This document shows positions 1 to 10,753 of a stretch of 64,000 nt of DNA, one piece after another. The notes under the pieces were generated by a model. The model was given only the letters and a program-made list of their open reading frames with translations, ran no database searches and was not told the origin of the DNA. The first letter of the stretch is position 1, and every line of letters starts with the position of its first letter. The translations under genes and the position numbers were made by a program. Origin of the DNA: Rhynchopus euleeides (taxonomy: Eukaryota > Euglenozoa > Diplonemea > Diplonemida > Diplonemidae); the NCBI GenBank assembly GCA_963210315.1, contig OY723287.1, forward strand, positions 558,001-622,000, read 5' to 3'.

Positions 1-576
1 CAATATGCGTGGCGAGGTGAATGCAACGGAAGGGCGCAAAGTCAATACAGCTCTCGGATGGCGGGTGGTGGTGCCACTAGTGTGTGACGTTCACTCGAGG
101 ATACAACGCATCACAATGAATCAGCAACCGTGGACCGAGTACAATACGCTCTCTGTGGCTGGTGTGGGGGACAAAGGCAGTGCCTGTGCCGCAGGCAGGG
201 AGGTACATATACAAGCCAGAACACATCGAAGACCTGGCTCATGCCACCTACATAGCGCCTGACACCCACCGGATGACGTGGTTGGCAAGCAACATGCATT
301 GCAACCCTCAGATGTGGTGTGTTGGGGCATTTTCTTTTCCAACCTCCCACACAGTGGCACTGTCCGGTACCAAACGGTGGCACAAAATTTAGGTACCCCA
401 ATTCGGGCACCTGAGGTGCCCGGAATGGTGGAAAAGTGGGGTTCGATGGGTTTCCGGACCGATCTGGGGGGGTTTGGAGGGTTTACGGGGGCTTTGGGGC
501 CTCTGCGCCGGTTTTTTGAAAAATCGTGTTTGTCACCCCCATTTGACCCCCCCTACCCCCCCCCCCCCCGGCCCCA
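1..576. other. Intergenic, no gene seen
   Basis: No open frame here has a convincing product. The last part (about 530-575) is a C-rich run just beyond the stop codon of the minus-strand coiled-coil gene. Confidence 0.4.
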
Positions 577-2040
577 TCACCGCACCTTCGCCAGTCGCTT
601 GCGTATCGCCTCCCGGGCTGAGAGCAGTGCCGCCTCCTGCGACGCCAGCCCCGCTTGCAGCGCCACAGCACTTTGCCTCCGCACCTCCGACTCCGCCGAC
701 ACAGACCCTGCTGCGGACGGGGCGGCGGAACGCGCGGGCGACACGCCACCACACACCGCACCCCCACCCCCACCACCCACCACGGGCAGCACACCCTCTG
801 CCACGGCACGACCTCCACCACCTCTGCGTGGAGTGCTGCAGGCACTGCCGGGGCCAGACGCATCAGCGCACCAGGCAGCACCTGACGCGCTTAGCTGGGA
901 ACCCGTGGAACGCACCCCCCCGGCGGGGCATCCGACGCTGCTGGCAGACAGGGCGGCGGTGACAGAACTCCAGCCGCCACCCCCACGCCCTTCCAGGCGC
1001 GACATCATGGCGGCATACTTCGCCTCGACGGCAGGGTTGGGATGTGCCTCCTCTACCCGCGGGGGGAAAAGGAGAGCATCGGCACCACCGGCGCCAGGCT
1101 GCGCAACCCCGCTGTCGGAACCCGGCACACCCATGCCCTGCTCTGAGGGGCGCTGCTGGCCTTGCTCGGAGAGCTCCGCGATGCGGAGCCTGGCGTGGAG
1201 GAGGTCGCGCTGGAGCTGGTCGTTTTCCTGCATTGCCCTGCCGAAGGCTTCGCCGTGGAGGGCGGCGGATTGCACCTTCTCCAGCTGCTGTGCCTCGTGC
1301 GCTGTGCGCCAGGCGCACTCCTGCTGCTCCGTGCGGTGCATCACAGCGGCGAGCTCCCCCGCAGCGACCTGGCGGTCGCCCTCCGCCTCCATCTTCCTGA
1401 GGTGCAGCTCGCGGAGCTTCGCCTGGTGCAGCAGCAGCTCTGACTGCCTGTCCTGCAGCATCGAGATCTTCTCATGCTCGAGGTGGCACATCGACTGCGC
1501 AAGCAGCGCCATGTGCTCCCGCTGTGCCGCGATGACAGACCCTGCCTCCTCGGCGTTGACACCGCGCACCATCGCCTTGGCGCGCGCAGGGGTGCCGGAC
1601 GGAGGGCCAGGCACCGGGATCGTGCTGGTCGGGGTGCGGGACAGCATGGCTCTCGCAAGGACATCCGTCCCCAAGCCAAAGCATGTGAGGGCCTGGGTGT
1701 CGGGGGCAGGGGTGGGGGCGGTGATGGCGGCGGGGCTGAAGGCCTTGCGCCCCTCGATACCGTAGAGGCTGCGGACAGGGGAGGCATGTTCGATGTGGCT
1801 GACGCTGCGGCTGTCGCTGGAGAGTGCGGAAGCGCCTTCGTGCCAGGTGTTGCTGTGGTGCTGGTGGTGCAGCCCGTTGAGACCCAGCGGTGTGTCGGCG
1901 GAGGTCGCATGGAGGTGCCCTGCTGCTGCTGCAGCTGCCTGGAGCTCGCCGCGGTCGCCGCCGATCCCATCGAAGTATTGGTCTATCTCGTGGTCGCGGT
2001 AGAGGGGCTTGTCATACAGAGGGACGTAGACGTGAGGCAT
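577..2040 (-). CDS. Coiled-coil protein of unknown function
   Basis: A 487-residue open frame starting at the first ATG (2040). I do not recognise the family. Roughly residues 170-300 are rich in Glu, Gln, Leu, Arg and Ala with heptad-like spacing and predict a long coiled coil, probably for dimerisation or scaffolding. A second short charged helix closes the protein (last 35 residues). Between them lies a Gly/Ser/Pro-rich low-complexity stretch (about 345-440), and the N-terminal 100 residues are Ala/His-rich. There is no signal peptide or membrane segment. It is the first of a run of host genes that all read on the minus strand. The plus-strand frame of similar length over the same bases is a compositional shadow, since it lacks any domain signal. 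Confidence 0.6.
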   Translation of the reverse strand: MPHVYVPLYDKPLYRDHEIDQYFDGIGGDRGELQAAAAAAGHLHATSADTPLGLNGLHHQHHSNTWHEGASALSSDSRSVSHIEHASPVRSLYGIEGRKAFSPAAITAPTPAPDTQALTCFGLGTDVLARAMLSRTPTSTIPVPGPPSGTPARAKAMVRGVNAEEAGSVIAAQREHMALLAQSMCHLEHEKISMLQDRQSELLLHQAKLRELHLRKMEAEGDRQVAAGELAAVMHRTEQQECAWRTAHEAQQLEKVQSAALHGEAFGRAMQENDQLQRDLLHARLRIAELSEQGQQRPSEQGMGVPGSDSGVAQPGAGGADALLFPPRVEEAHPNPAVEAKYAAMMSRLEGRGGGGWSSVTAALSASSVGCPAGGVRSTGSQLSASGAAWCADASGPGSACSTPRRGGGGRAVAEGVLPVVGGGGGGAVCGGVSPARSAAPSAAGSVSAESEVRRQSAVALQAGLASQEAALLSAREAIRKRLAKVR

Positions 2041-2576
2041 CGCTCCTGCCGCCCCACCCCCTCCTTCCTTAGGTGGGTGCTAGTGAGGGTCAGCAGGCAG
2101 GACACATAGAATGCAGCAAGGTGTGCACGGAGGGTCGACCTCTCTCCCGTTCACTCGGTATATGCAGGGCAGTGCGTATGGGATCTCTCTCGCCTCAGCA
2201 GACCCTTTATGCTGTGGTCGGCCTGTGCTGACCCAAGGGTGGGGTGCGTGTATGGTATGGCCCCTGCTGTGTGCATGTGTGATGTGTATCGGCGGTGTGT
2301 TGTGCACCCAGAGCTCGCAGAGTGTACCCTCGGCCTGGTTGCATCATATCACGGGAAATCGGGGCGGGATTGGGATGCACTTATTTGAACGAGTTTTGGC
2401 CGTGCTTGTCGCGTCCCCCGGTGAAGGGGGGGGGGTCGCTGTTTCGTGTCCTCCTTGCCGCACGGAGGCATTGCCTTTCGTCGCCTCTTCCTCTTTTCCT
2501 TTATTTTGGCGGGTTGGTCTGACTCAGAGGGCGGGAGGGGGCACACGTGAGGAGAAGAGTATGGTGGGGGCTTGGA

Positions 2577-3060
2577 GGAAGCGAGGTCTTCAGTACCATC
2601 CAGGCGCTCTTGGAGCGTCGGGACGTCAGGCTCTTGGTCAGACGGGCCTGGATCAGATCCGTAAAGCCGGTCGGTCGTATCTAGTCGCGTATGGAGAGCG
2701 GGGAGGGTGGTGGGGATTCAGAGGGGTCAAGGTCTTCAGTAGCACCTCGGCACCTCTTAAGCGAAGGGTAAGTGAGTTGAGGGACTGGCGCCCCCGTCGG
2801 TGGTCTGTCGAGCCCTGCAGCCACATCAGCACACACGTCAAGCAGGGAGGGAGAAAGAGACGCCTCGTCAGAGTCAAGATCCACATGGTCATCCAGGCGC
2901 CTTTTAAGCGTCGGACAATCAAGGTCGGGACCTGACGGACCTGTCGGAGACCCGTCGAGCCAGCTGTTTGTTTCATCGTCACACACGAAGGGTGGGGAGG
3001 GGAGGGGGGCTCTGAGGAAGCGAGGTCCTCAGTAGCACTCAGGCGCTCCTGGAGCGTCTG
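2577..3060. repeat. Degenerate ~145-bp tandem repeats, possible decayed coding repeats
   Basis: Four diverged units start near 2577, 2714, 2870 and 3016. They share a core resembling GAGGTCYTCAGTAGCA followed by CAGGCGCTCYTGGAGCGTC. On the minus strand the units translate, in alternating frames, to a repeated motif like TLQERLxxTEDLASSEPP or TLKRRLDDxVDLDSDE. This suggests a repeat protein gene that has decayed by frameshifts, or a satellite with coding ancestry. No intact gene is visible. Confidence 0.45.
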
Positions 3061-3080
3061 TATAATTATTAAGCTCACGG

Positions 3081-3187
3081 GGGGCCCTCGCTACCAAGTG
3101 TGACTGAGTGAGAAAAAGTGAGAAGTCAGCCATGTTTGGCTGAAAACTGACGACTCGTGACTCACAGTGACTCGTAGCGAGGGCCCC
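3081..3187. mobile_element. 107-bp MITE, copy A
   Basis: The ends are inverted repeats: GGGGCCCTCGCTACC at the left and its complement at the right, with partial complementarity continuing inward (GTGACTGAGTGAG against CACTCAGTCAC-like bases). It is flanked by the direct repeat CACGG (3076-3080 and 3188-3192), which reads as a 5-bp target-site duplication. It has no coding capacity. Confidence 0.75.
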
Positions 3188-3244
3188 CACGGCATCATCA
3201 CGCAAAAAACGCAAAAAAAACGCAAAAAAAATCGTACTCCTTTG

Positions 3245-3351
3245 GGGGCCCTCGCTACCAGATGTGACTGAGTGAGAAGAAGTGAGCCACGGCCCACCTC
3301 CCCTCACTGGCTGACGAGCTGTGACGAGCTGTGACTGGTAGCGAGGGCCCC
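3245..3351. mobile_element. 107-bp MITE, copy B
   Basis: Same terminal inverted repeats as copy A and exactly the same length. It is flanked by CTTTG (3240-3244) and CTTTC (3352-3356), a 5-bp target duplication with one mismatch. The interior has diverged from copy A. Confidence 0.75.
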
Positions 3352-3356
3352 CTTTC

Positions 3357-3682
3357 GCTATAATAAGAGAAACACCCTGCCCAGCAACTGCAAAAAGGCA
3401 GATCCGGGCTACTTTTCGTTGAGCGTACACTCCTGTCACCTTGTCACATCACCAGGACCTGAACCGGACCCACTTTTCGGGCGAGCACAAAGGAACTCAC
3501 TACAATGTGCACGGGGTCCGAATACTCTGAATATTATGTGCCAACGATGATCCCGGAACAGGACCAACCCCGGGAGAAAACCCCCAGGGCCCAGAAACAG
3601 GGAACGAAATATCCGCCCTCACAAGGCCACAGATCGCCATGTGTACCATGGCTTCTGCAACACCTGCTGTTCCAGGCGGCTG
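3357..3682. other. Intergenic, nothing recognised
   Basis: Between the MITE pair and the end of the DUF4116 gene. No convincing open frame, RNA or repeat was seen. Confidence 0.3.
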
Positions 3683-5202
3683 TCAGGCCCTACGGGCCCT
3701 AGGGGCCAGAGAGGCAATCAGATCTTGCAGGGCAGGGCTGGCGTAGTGGGCGTTCTGTGTATTCACACGCACCGCAGCAAGCACCACCTCGCGGTCTGCC
3801 TGCAGCTCTGCACTGACAAAAGGGAGCAGCACAGGGGAGTCGGGTTTGGAAGGACAGGAGAAAGCAGCAAGTGCTGCCTGCTTGTCAGCACGCACACTGT
3901 CCCCTGCGTAGATGAAGTTGCACGGGTCGGCACGGATGGCAGCAAGTGCCACCTCCAGGTCGTCACTCAGCGCAGGGACCATGCTGTGGAACAGGGTGGG
4001 TCTCTGTGTAATAGCTGCTAACGCAACGTCCTTGTCCTGGCGCAGTGGGCCGGTGATGGTGGTGTAGATGTGAGCAGCGCGGGTGACTGCCTGCAGTGCG
4101 AAGGCTTTGTCCGATCGCAAAGCCTCACTCAGATCACCGAACCTCACGATCTTTTTGTTAAGTATTTTTATGGCGACCTCCTTGTCCTGCTGCAACGTGG
4201 TGCTCAGTTGGCACAAGTCCACCAGCATGCCAGAATCCAGCGCCTCCATGACGACCTCTTTGTCCTGCTGCAGCGTCGCACTCAGTTGGTTAAAGTCTTT
4301 CAGGTCACCAACATGAATGGCCTTCAGGACGACCTCGTTGTCCTGCTGTAGCGTCGCACTCAGTTGGCGAAAGTCCGTCAGCGCGCGATAATCAAACGCT
4401 TTCATGACGACTTCTTTGTCTTGCTGCAACGTCGCACTCAGGTCGTCAAAGTTTTCCAGGACACCAGTATCAAAGGCCTTCAGGACGACCTCCTTGTCCT
4501 GCTGGCATACTTTGCTGACATCTGTCCACACCACTCCATTCTCGAGTGCTTCGAGCACGAACGCCTTGTCACTGAGCCACACAGCGCTGTTGGCGCAATG
4601 CGGAACAGCAGCAAGAGCAACGCTGCGCTGCTCCTGCAGGTTTTTGTCCTCGACGCGGTGCCACATCGACGCATCCTGCTTCAACGCTGCGATCACGACG
4701 TCTGCGTCTGCACGCAGTGCGGCACTGGCACGCAGAAATGCCTTCGGATCGCACCTCACGAACTGCAGCATCACCTCCTTGTCGTCGTGCAGCGAAGGGT
4801 GCACCCAGTGAGACAGGATGGGGAAACGCATGTCCCTCATGTTGGCAGTGTTGGCAGCCGCCTTTCCCTCGAGGGTATGTGCCAGCACCGCCAGGACGCA
4901 CTCCCGCCGTGGGCGTGCAACACGGGGATGCTGTCCATCGTAGCACCGCTTCGCAGCTGCGCCACAAACTCCGCCACACCACGCACCACCCGCACCCGGC
5001 ACCCGCCCGAGAAGGCGGCGATGTTGCTGACGTGCTCTGCCCCGTCACACGCCACGCGCTGCCCGCCCACGCTCAACTCCACGTCCTCCCCGAACCCGAA
5101 GGCCTCGCCGCACTGCCGCTTCATCGCAGACACCGTCGCATCGGCATCGATCTGCAGAGGCTCCTCACGCCCTGACAGCGTGTCGATGGCGTGCACCTCC
5201 AT
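3683..5202 (-). CDS. Ubiquitin-like plus DUF4116-repeat protein, with a frameshift
   Basis: The ATG at 5202 opens a ubiquitin-like fold of about 75 residues (MEVHAIDTLSGRE..., then a second half ending GCRVRVVRG). After about 97 residues the frame must shift by one base near 4902-4920 (a GGCGGG run). The downstream frame then runs to a TAG at 3683. The long second part is a ladder of 40-45-residue units with the pattern LQQDKEVVLKA, typical of DUF4116 repeats: at least nine, of which four central ones are almost identical. DUF4116 proteins are expanded in many protists; their role is unknown, and the Ubl head suggests a link to ubiquitin signalling (inference). The shift could be a real lesion or a sequence error. 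No intron of plausible size bridges it. Confidence 0.65.
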
Positions 5203-5953
5203 CCCACACAGACGGAGGCGTGTCGCGGTCTGCCGGAGGGTGTGTGTGTGTGTGTTTTGAAACCAGAGTTTGTGTAGCGCACTCTTGCTAGGGTACTTGG
5301 TGGGTGGCATCCAGGGTTCATTGCCCCCCCCTCCCCTCCCACCACCCACACTCGGCTGTCTGTTGCATCAGGCATTGCCCTGAGACAGGTTGTATCACGT
5401 TGAAGATCAGAGATTGTGGGGCTCGCCTTAGGCGATCTACACTGCTCCAAAAGCAAATATCCGCGGGGGGTGGGGTGGGGGATTTATTGTCCAGAGTGAA
5501 TGGAAAAGCAAGTCTCCCAGCACCTTCTTTGCAATGGGGTCAGGCCTGTCGCTAACTTTTCGAGTTTGGAGAGTTGGGTGGGTTGACTTGATGGGGTGGG
5601 GTGGGGGAGTGGGGGAGGGGGGGTGAACTGGCTCCGTTAACCTCACTCCAACCCGCGCCGTGGCAATAAAAGGCGAACCACGTGTGGGGGGGGTCGCCAC
5701 GCTTTTTCGAGGGGGAAAAAGATTGACGGGATATCCCACTTTTACGGCCCCGCTTGCGGAAGCGGGGGGGAGGGGGGGGGGGATGAGTTTGTTTCGGTTC
5801 GGTGTGATGGGCGGCGTGGGGTTCACGTCCAACAGGGGCTCGAGTGGTGCACCTTCAACCCACCAAATGTGCGGTGCGACGGGGGAACTACATATGCCTG
5901 TGCCTGCCTGCAAGGTAGGCATGCAGGCAGGGATGCAAGCCATGTCTCTAAGG
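5203..5953. other. Intergenic with one dispersed-repeat copy
   Basis: Contains G-rich tracts and, at 5481-5535, a copy of a dispersed repeat with the core GAGTGAATGGAAAAGCA, also present at 36761, 58331 and 58784. No gene is supported. Confidence 0.4.
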
Positions 5954-8733
5954 CTAGTCACCGCGGCGGCGGCGCTTCTCCTTGCGGGGCGGTTTTGCAT
6001 GCGAACCGCCGTCGCTATCTTCAGCGCTGCGTTTCCGCTTCTCCTCGCCCTCACCACCCTCCTGTGTGTGGGGGTGGTTGCGGGTGGGGGTGGTATGGGG
6101 GGGGTAGCCAAAGTTGTTTGTGCGCCCCCAAAAACCCCCCGTATGAAACAAACCGCGCGTGTCTTTTGTCTGATGAAGGTTGGCCGTGACAAAGCAAGCC
6201 CGTTTTGTCGGAACTACCCCCCTTGAGTGGGGCTGCAATACCCCATCTCTAAAGTTTCCCCCCAAGTTGGGCTCCGCCCGGCGACGGATTAAACCACCCC
6301 GAATCCCCGCTGTGACAAGGCAAAACATCAACACCACCCCCACCATACCGCATGCTTGCTCACCGCCTCACGGACAGCTTTGCCGTACGCCTCCTTCAGG
6401 GGGTCCAACTCCTGGAGGTCGTCGTACAGAGGGTCGGCCTTCAGGAGCTCTGGGAGGTCATCCTCGCTATGTTTCTGCAGCAGCTTCAGGACGAGCGACT
6501 TGAGCTGCTCAAGCTTTGAGGCCAGCAGCGCAGTCCGGTGATTCCCCCTCGCATGGCATGCCGCCACAAAGGAGTGAACAGACCCTGGGTGTGCCGCGGG
6601 CACCCCGGGGCCACCTTCTGTTGGCTGAAAGAGGGACGCGTTGACTTGCATCGGGTCCGACACCCCGCGCGATTTGACATGCTTCTTCAGGGCCTCCTTC
6701 TCCCGGCGGTACCGGCGGAGCACGGAGGCAACCGACGCGTCGAACACCCCGCGCCTCGACGCGCCTTCGGGGAACCCAGCCATCCCCCCTTCGGACTGCT
6801 TCTCGCAGAAATCGGCGTACTGTGTGAAGCAGGTCAGGCTCCCCTCCGCGACACACCCCTCGAGGTACGCAACAAGCTTTGCCCTCGCTGCGCGCTCCCC
6901 CGCCCGCGCCGCAACATCACCCTCATGCTTCGCACGCAGATCTGCGTTGTCGAGGTGCCTGGCGTATGTCCGGAACACCTCCTGCCTCTCGTCGTTCCTC
7001 CCGAGGCACGCCCACCGCACATCCTTTTCAAGCTTCGCATACACCCACTGCTTGACCTGCTGGTCGGAATCCTCGTCAGGCGGAGACAGCGAAGAGCCCC
7101 CGTCGCCATCCTCTTCTGCTTTCTCGCCTGAACCCCTTTGAATCTTGAGGGACCCATTCCGAAGCTTCTCATAAGCTGAATCGACGAAATCCGCCCAGCG
7201 CGCCCCAGGCCCCGCAACCCCTGCTTCGCGGAGGAGGGACGCGAATGCGTTGTGGTCGCGGTGCCGCTTCATCCTCCTCTCCTCCGCCCGGACGTCTCCC
7301 TCCTCCGACATGAAGCCTGCCACGCATGCGCGGCGCTCGGTGTTTTCCAGGGCCTCCCAAGCGGGCTCCCCCCCAAAGGCATCCGCAGCCTCGTCGTACG
7401 ATATAGGATACCGCTCCGCCTCCCTCGATTCCCGCAGGAGGGCCCGGAGGGCGGAGACGCGACCCCGCTTTGCCAGCTCCTCAGCCTCCTGCAGGGAGGC
7501 CAGCTCCTTCGCGCAGTAGTCGCCAAAAGCCTCCTCTCGGTCCTTCTGCGTTTTGAGAGCGGTGTAGCGGTCGTCAGAGAGGAGCCCCCGCATCACATCG
7601 CCCCACTTCGCCCTGGGGTCGACCTTTCTGGAGACAAGCATGTCGCGGAACACCTGGAGGCGCTCGGCACGCCCGCCGTACACCCGCTCTGATTGGTGGT
7701 GCAGGGGGCGGCACGCCGCAGCGCCTGGGGCAGACTGTGCAGGCGGAGGCGGTGCCGCTTCTCTGCGAGGGGGTGTCGCGCTGACGCCATCCCCAGCATC
7801 TCCGTCGCTACTCCCTGCATCTGCCTCTCCTCTGTCCTCCTCATCAGCAGGGGCAGGGGCAGGCTGGGAGGTCGTGGCATCGACAGAAGCAGCACCTGGG
7901 TCAGCCTGGGGAGGCTGTGGTGCCACCGCCTCTGCCTCTGGAGGGCTGCTCTCCACAGCAGCGCGGTCGGGGCTGGGAGGCGGCGGTGTTGCCGCCGAGG
8001 CCCTCCGGAGTCGCTTCTCCGCGAGCTCTGCGAGCTTCTTCTCCTCGGCGCGCCTCTGCCAGTCGCGGACCTCCTTCGGCATCCCGGTGGAAACAGCCCC
8101 GGTCGCACTGTTGGTGTAACGCGTCTTCCCAGTCGCGTGATGCCGCAGAAGCTGCCACCCCGCCACAGGCTTTCCCTCCGGGACGAACGCATCGGGCGAC
8201 GGGGCGGCGCCACAGGCGCCGCCAGGCTGCTGGGGTGCGCTGGGCGCACCTCCGGACATCTGCTCTGCGGCGACTGAGGGTGGCATCACCCATGTGGTGC
8301 GTTTTGACACCGCATGGCCCCAATAGGTCCGCCCGTCGGGTGCAGGGAAGGCTGTCCACAGCGCTGGCGTGTCAACCTCTGCAGCAGGGTACGCAGGGGC
8401 AGCTGGAGCCGCGGCAGCCACAGCAGCGCCCTGCTGCCCAAACGCCGGTGCTGAGGGATAGCCGAACGCCGGCTGCTGCTGCGGCATGCCAGGCTGGAAT
8501 GCGGCATGCCCACCACCACCCCGGTGCAGCGCGCTGCCAGCGAGCGGGTGTGGGAACCCGGCAGGGGGGTGGTGGTGGTGGTGGTGGTGTTGGTGGTGGT
8601 GATGGTGGTGGTGGTGTGGGTGGGGGTGTGTATAGCCCGGCGCCTGCGGGTGGGCGGCCGGGTCCACAAGGGGGGCCCCGTAGGGGTATGCCGCAGGATA
8701 GCCTCCGACGGAGGAGAGTGACCGGGGCTGCAT
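5954..8733 (-). CDS. PRP40-like splicing factor with WW and FF domains (two exons)
   Basis: Predicted 830 residues from join(6349..8733, 5954..6061) on the minus strand. The family bridges U1 snRNP and branch-point proteins in early spliceosome assembly. There is a Pro/His-rich head (a long His run near residues 45-60). WW1 lies near residues 122-150. A second WW-like unit near 190-220 keeps its first Trp but lacks the second. Four or five FF-type helical modules fill residues 350-780. The uninterrupted frame would end with an odd VWWGWC tail. The donor GTATG at 6348 and the acceptor CACACACAG before 6061 instead join, in phase 0, to a Lys/Arg-rich nuclear tail ending RRRRGD. The ATG directly follows CCCCCTCAG, an acceptor-like sequence consistent with trans-splicing. 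TCERG1-type factors are the alternative family. Confidence 0.8.
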
Positions 8734-8986
8734 CTGAGGGGGTGCAGGGGGGGGAGGGCAGCCAGTCCCAGCCCTGGTGTGTGGGGTAGGTGGTGGTGGT
8801 GGTTGGTGGGAGGTCCGAGGGGGGGCTGGTCAGATAATCATCAGCCAAATCAGCAAGGCCGTGAAAGCAAAGGAGGTGCAATGGGGAGGGTCGGGGGTGT
8901 TAAGGGGGGGGGGGGGGTGGGGTGGGGGGGGGAGAACTTCGGCGGAGAAGGGAAGCTTGAACCGACTCGCCCCACCCTTGCACACA

Positions 8987-10753
8987 TCACGGGAGCTCGC
9001 GCGGATTCGTCGGGTAAAACCGATCGACAAACAACATTTTGTTGGGACAAACAAATCGCTTCCGAGACGGCCTCACCACACCCTGGTAACTCCCACTCCG
9101 CCCCTTGGCGGTGCGTTTCGGCCGGGTCTTGGCACCGACCCGGTGGATTCGTGCCACCAGAGGCTTGTGCTGCAGCAGCAGGTCGAGGCACGCTGCTCGA
9201 GCAAAGCAGCGTGCAGAAAGGCCTGTGGGTCCGCGAGGGTTGGGGTCAACACCTGCCTTCAGCAGAAAATCAGTGCATGGCTCGTTTCCACTTGTGATTG
9301 CAAGGTGCAGTGGCATGAACCCAGCTTCAGTTGGCGTGTCCCCTCCAGCACCCTTGCCTAGCAACAGCTCGGCGCACTCGACATGCCCTTGCCGGACGGC
9401 ATTGTGCAGTGCGGTAAATCCAGCTAGGCTGCAGGTGTCGACAGCAGCACCTGCCTGCAGCAAGAGGTCCACGCATGCAGTGTGCCCGTGGTTGGCAGCA
9501 ACGTTCAGCTGCGTGTCCCCGTGAGCATTCGGGGTGTCCACTGCCACACCTCTGCCCATCAACATCTTTGCACACTCGATGTGCCCGTTCTGTACAGCGA
9601 TGTGCAGGATGCTGATGCCTGCTGTACTCTGGTTTCCACCAGGAGTGACGAAGTGAGGATCGGCACCGGCTTTCATCAACAGGTCGAGGCACTCAGGGTG
9701 TCCACCAAAAGCAGCAAAGCCCAAAGGCGGTGCGCCGCAGCTGTTGACGGTCCCGATTGACGCACCCTTTGCAAGCAGCAGCTTCAGGCACCCCACATGG
9801 CCCGCTTGTGCAGCGAAGTGTAGGGATGTGTCCCCATCTGCACCGCACGTCTTGTTAGGATTGGCGCCGCCCTGCAGCAGAATGGCGAGACACTCAGTGC
9901 GCCCGTTGTGGGCAGCCATGTGCAGTGGCGTGTAGCCACGTCCACAAACAACATCGAGTGGTGCACCGTGCTCCAGGAGGAGCTTCATACACTCGATAAA
10001 CCCGCCGCTCGCAGCGAAGTGCAGTGCGGTGAAAGTGGTGTCCTCGACCATCTCGAGATCGGCACCTTCCTGGATCAATATGCGGGCACACTCCGCATGC
10101 CCGAACCTGCTGGCTAACATCAGCGGGGTAAGCCTGGACTGGCCTATGGCATTCGGCAACAACCCCGCCCCGACAAGCAGCTGTACGCACCCGGCGTGCC
10201 CATGCTCGGCGGCGAGGTGTAGCGCGGTGTGGTGCTGACCATCACGGACATGGCAGTCGACACCTGCCTCCAGGAGAAGGACGACACACGCCCCCCTCCC
10301 CTTGCGAGCCGCAAGGTGCAGCGGCACCTCCCCGTTGTCGGATAGCGTGTCCGCCGCAGCACCCTTGCCCAGCAGCAGGCCGGCGAACTCGGTGTACCCT
10401 TCCTCGACAACAATACGCAGTGCGGTATTCCCTGCACTGTCACGGCTGTTGACATCAGCACCTGCCTGCAGCAAGAGGCGGGCACAATCAAAGGCACTCT
10501 GCCCGGCCTGGGCTGCGGCAATCAGCGGTGTCCCCCAGAGGCACATGGCCTCTACGTTGGCACATCGCGACAGCAGCAGCTCCACGCAGGCAGCATGCCC
10601 GACCACAGCAGCAACATGCAGCAGGGTCAACTTATCGGAGCCCATCGGAGTTACGGCGCTGGCACTGCAATCGAGGGCCTCCTTCAGGGCTGCTACATCC
10701 CCACAGCGGCACGCACGGAACGCCTTGGCTTCCGGGCTCAGTGTGTCATCCAT
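8987..10753 (-). CDS. Ankyrin-repeat protein
   Basis: 588 residues starting at ATG 10753 (MDDTLSPEAK). An in-frame upstream extension exists but is Cys/Pro-rich and unlike the body, so I chose the internal ATG. From about residue 12 to 540 the protein is a stack of at least a dozen 33-residue ankyrin repeats, with recurring cores such as TALHLAAEHGHAGCVQLLV and TPLHMAAHNGRTECLAILL. Such solenoids bind partner proteins; no catalytic, membrane or F-box/SOCS domain accompanies them. The last 50 residues are basic (KTRPKRTAKGR) and without repeats. The next gene downstream is the PRP40-like gene, in the same direction with a gap of about 250 bp. Confidence 0.85.
   Translation of the reverse strand: MDDTLSPEAKAFRACRCGDVAALKEALDCSASAVTPMGSDKLTLLHVAAVVGHAACVELLLSRCANVEAMCLWGTPLIAAAQAGQSAFDCARLLLQAGADVNSRDSAGNTALRIVVEEGYTEFAGLLLGKGAAADTLSDNGEVPLHLAARKGRGACVVLLLEAGVDCHVRDGQHHTALHLAAEHGHAGCVQLLVGAGLLPNAIGQSRLTPLMLASRFGHAECARILIQEGADLEMVEDTTFTALHFAASGGFIECMKLLLEHGAPLDVVCGRGYTPLHMAAHNGRTECLAILLQGGANPNKTCGADGDTSLHFAAQAGHVGCLKLLLAKGASIGTVNSCGAPPLGFAAFGGHPECLDLLMKAGADPHFVTPGGNQSTAGISILHIAVQNGHIECAKMLMGRGVAVDTPNAHGDTQLNVAANHGHTACVDLLLQAGAAVDTCSLAGFTALHNAVRQGHVECAELLLGKGAGGDTPTEAGFMPLHLAITSGNEPCTDFLLKAGVDPNPRGPTGLSARCFARAACLDLLLQHKPLVARIHRVGAKTRPKRTAKGRSGSYQGVVRPSRKRFVCPNKMLFVDRFYPTNPRELP

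Noticed and set aside
278-1765. 495-codon plus-strand frame opposite the coiled-coil gene
   Set aside because: Low-complexity, no domain, and exactly overlaps a frame with clear coiled-coil character; a GC-rich antisense shadow.
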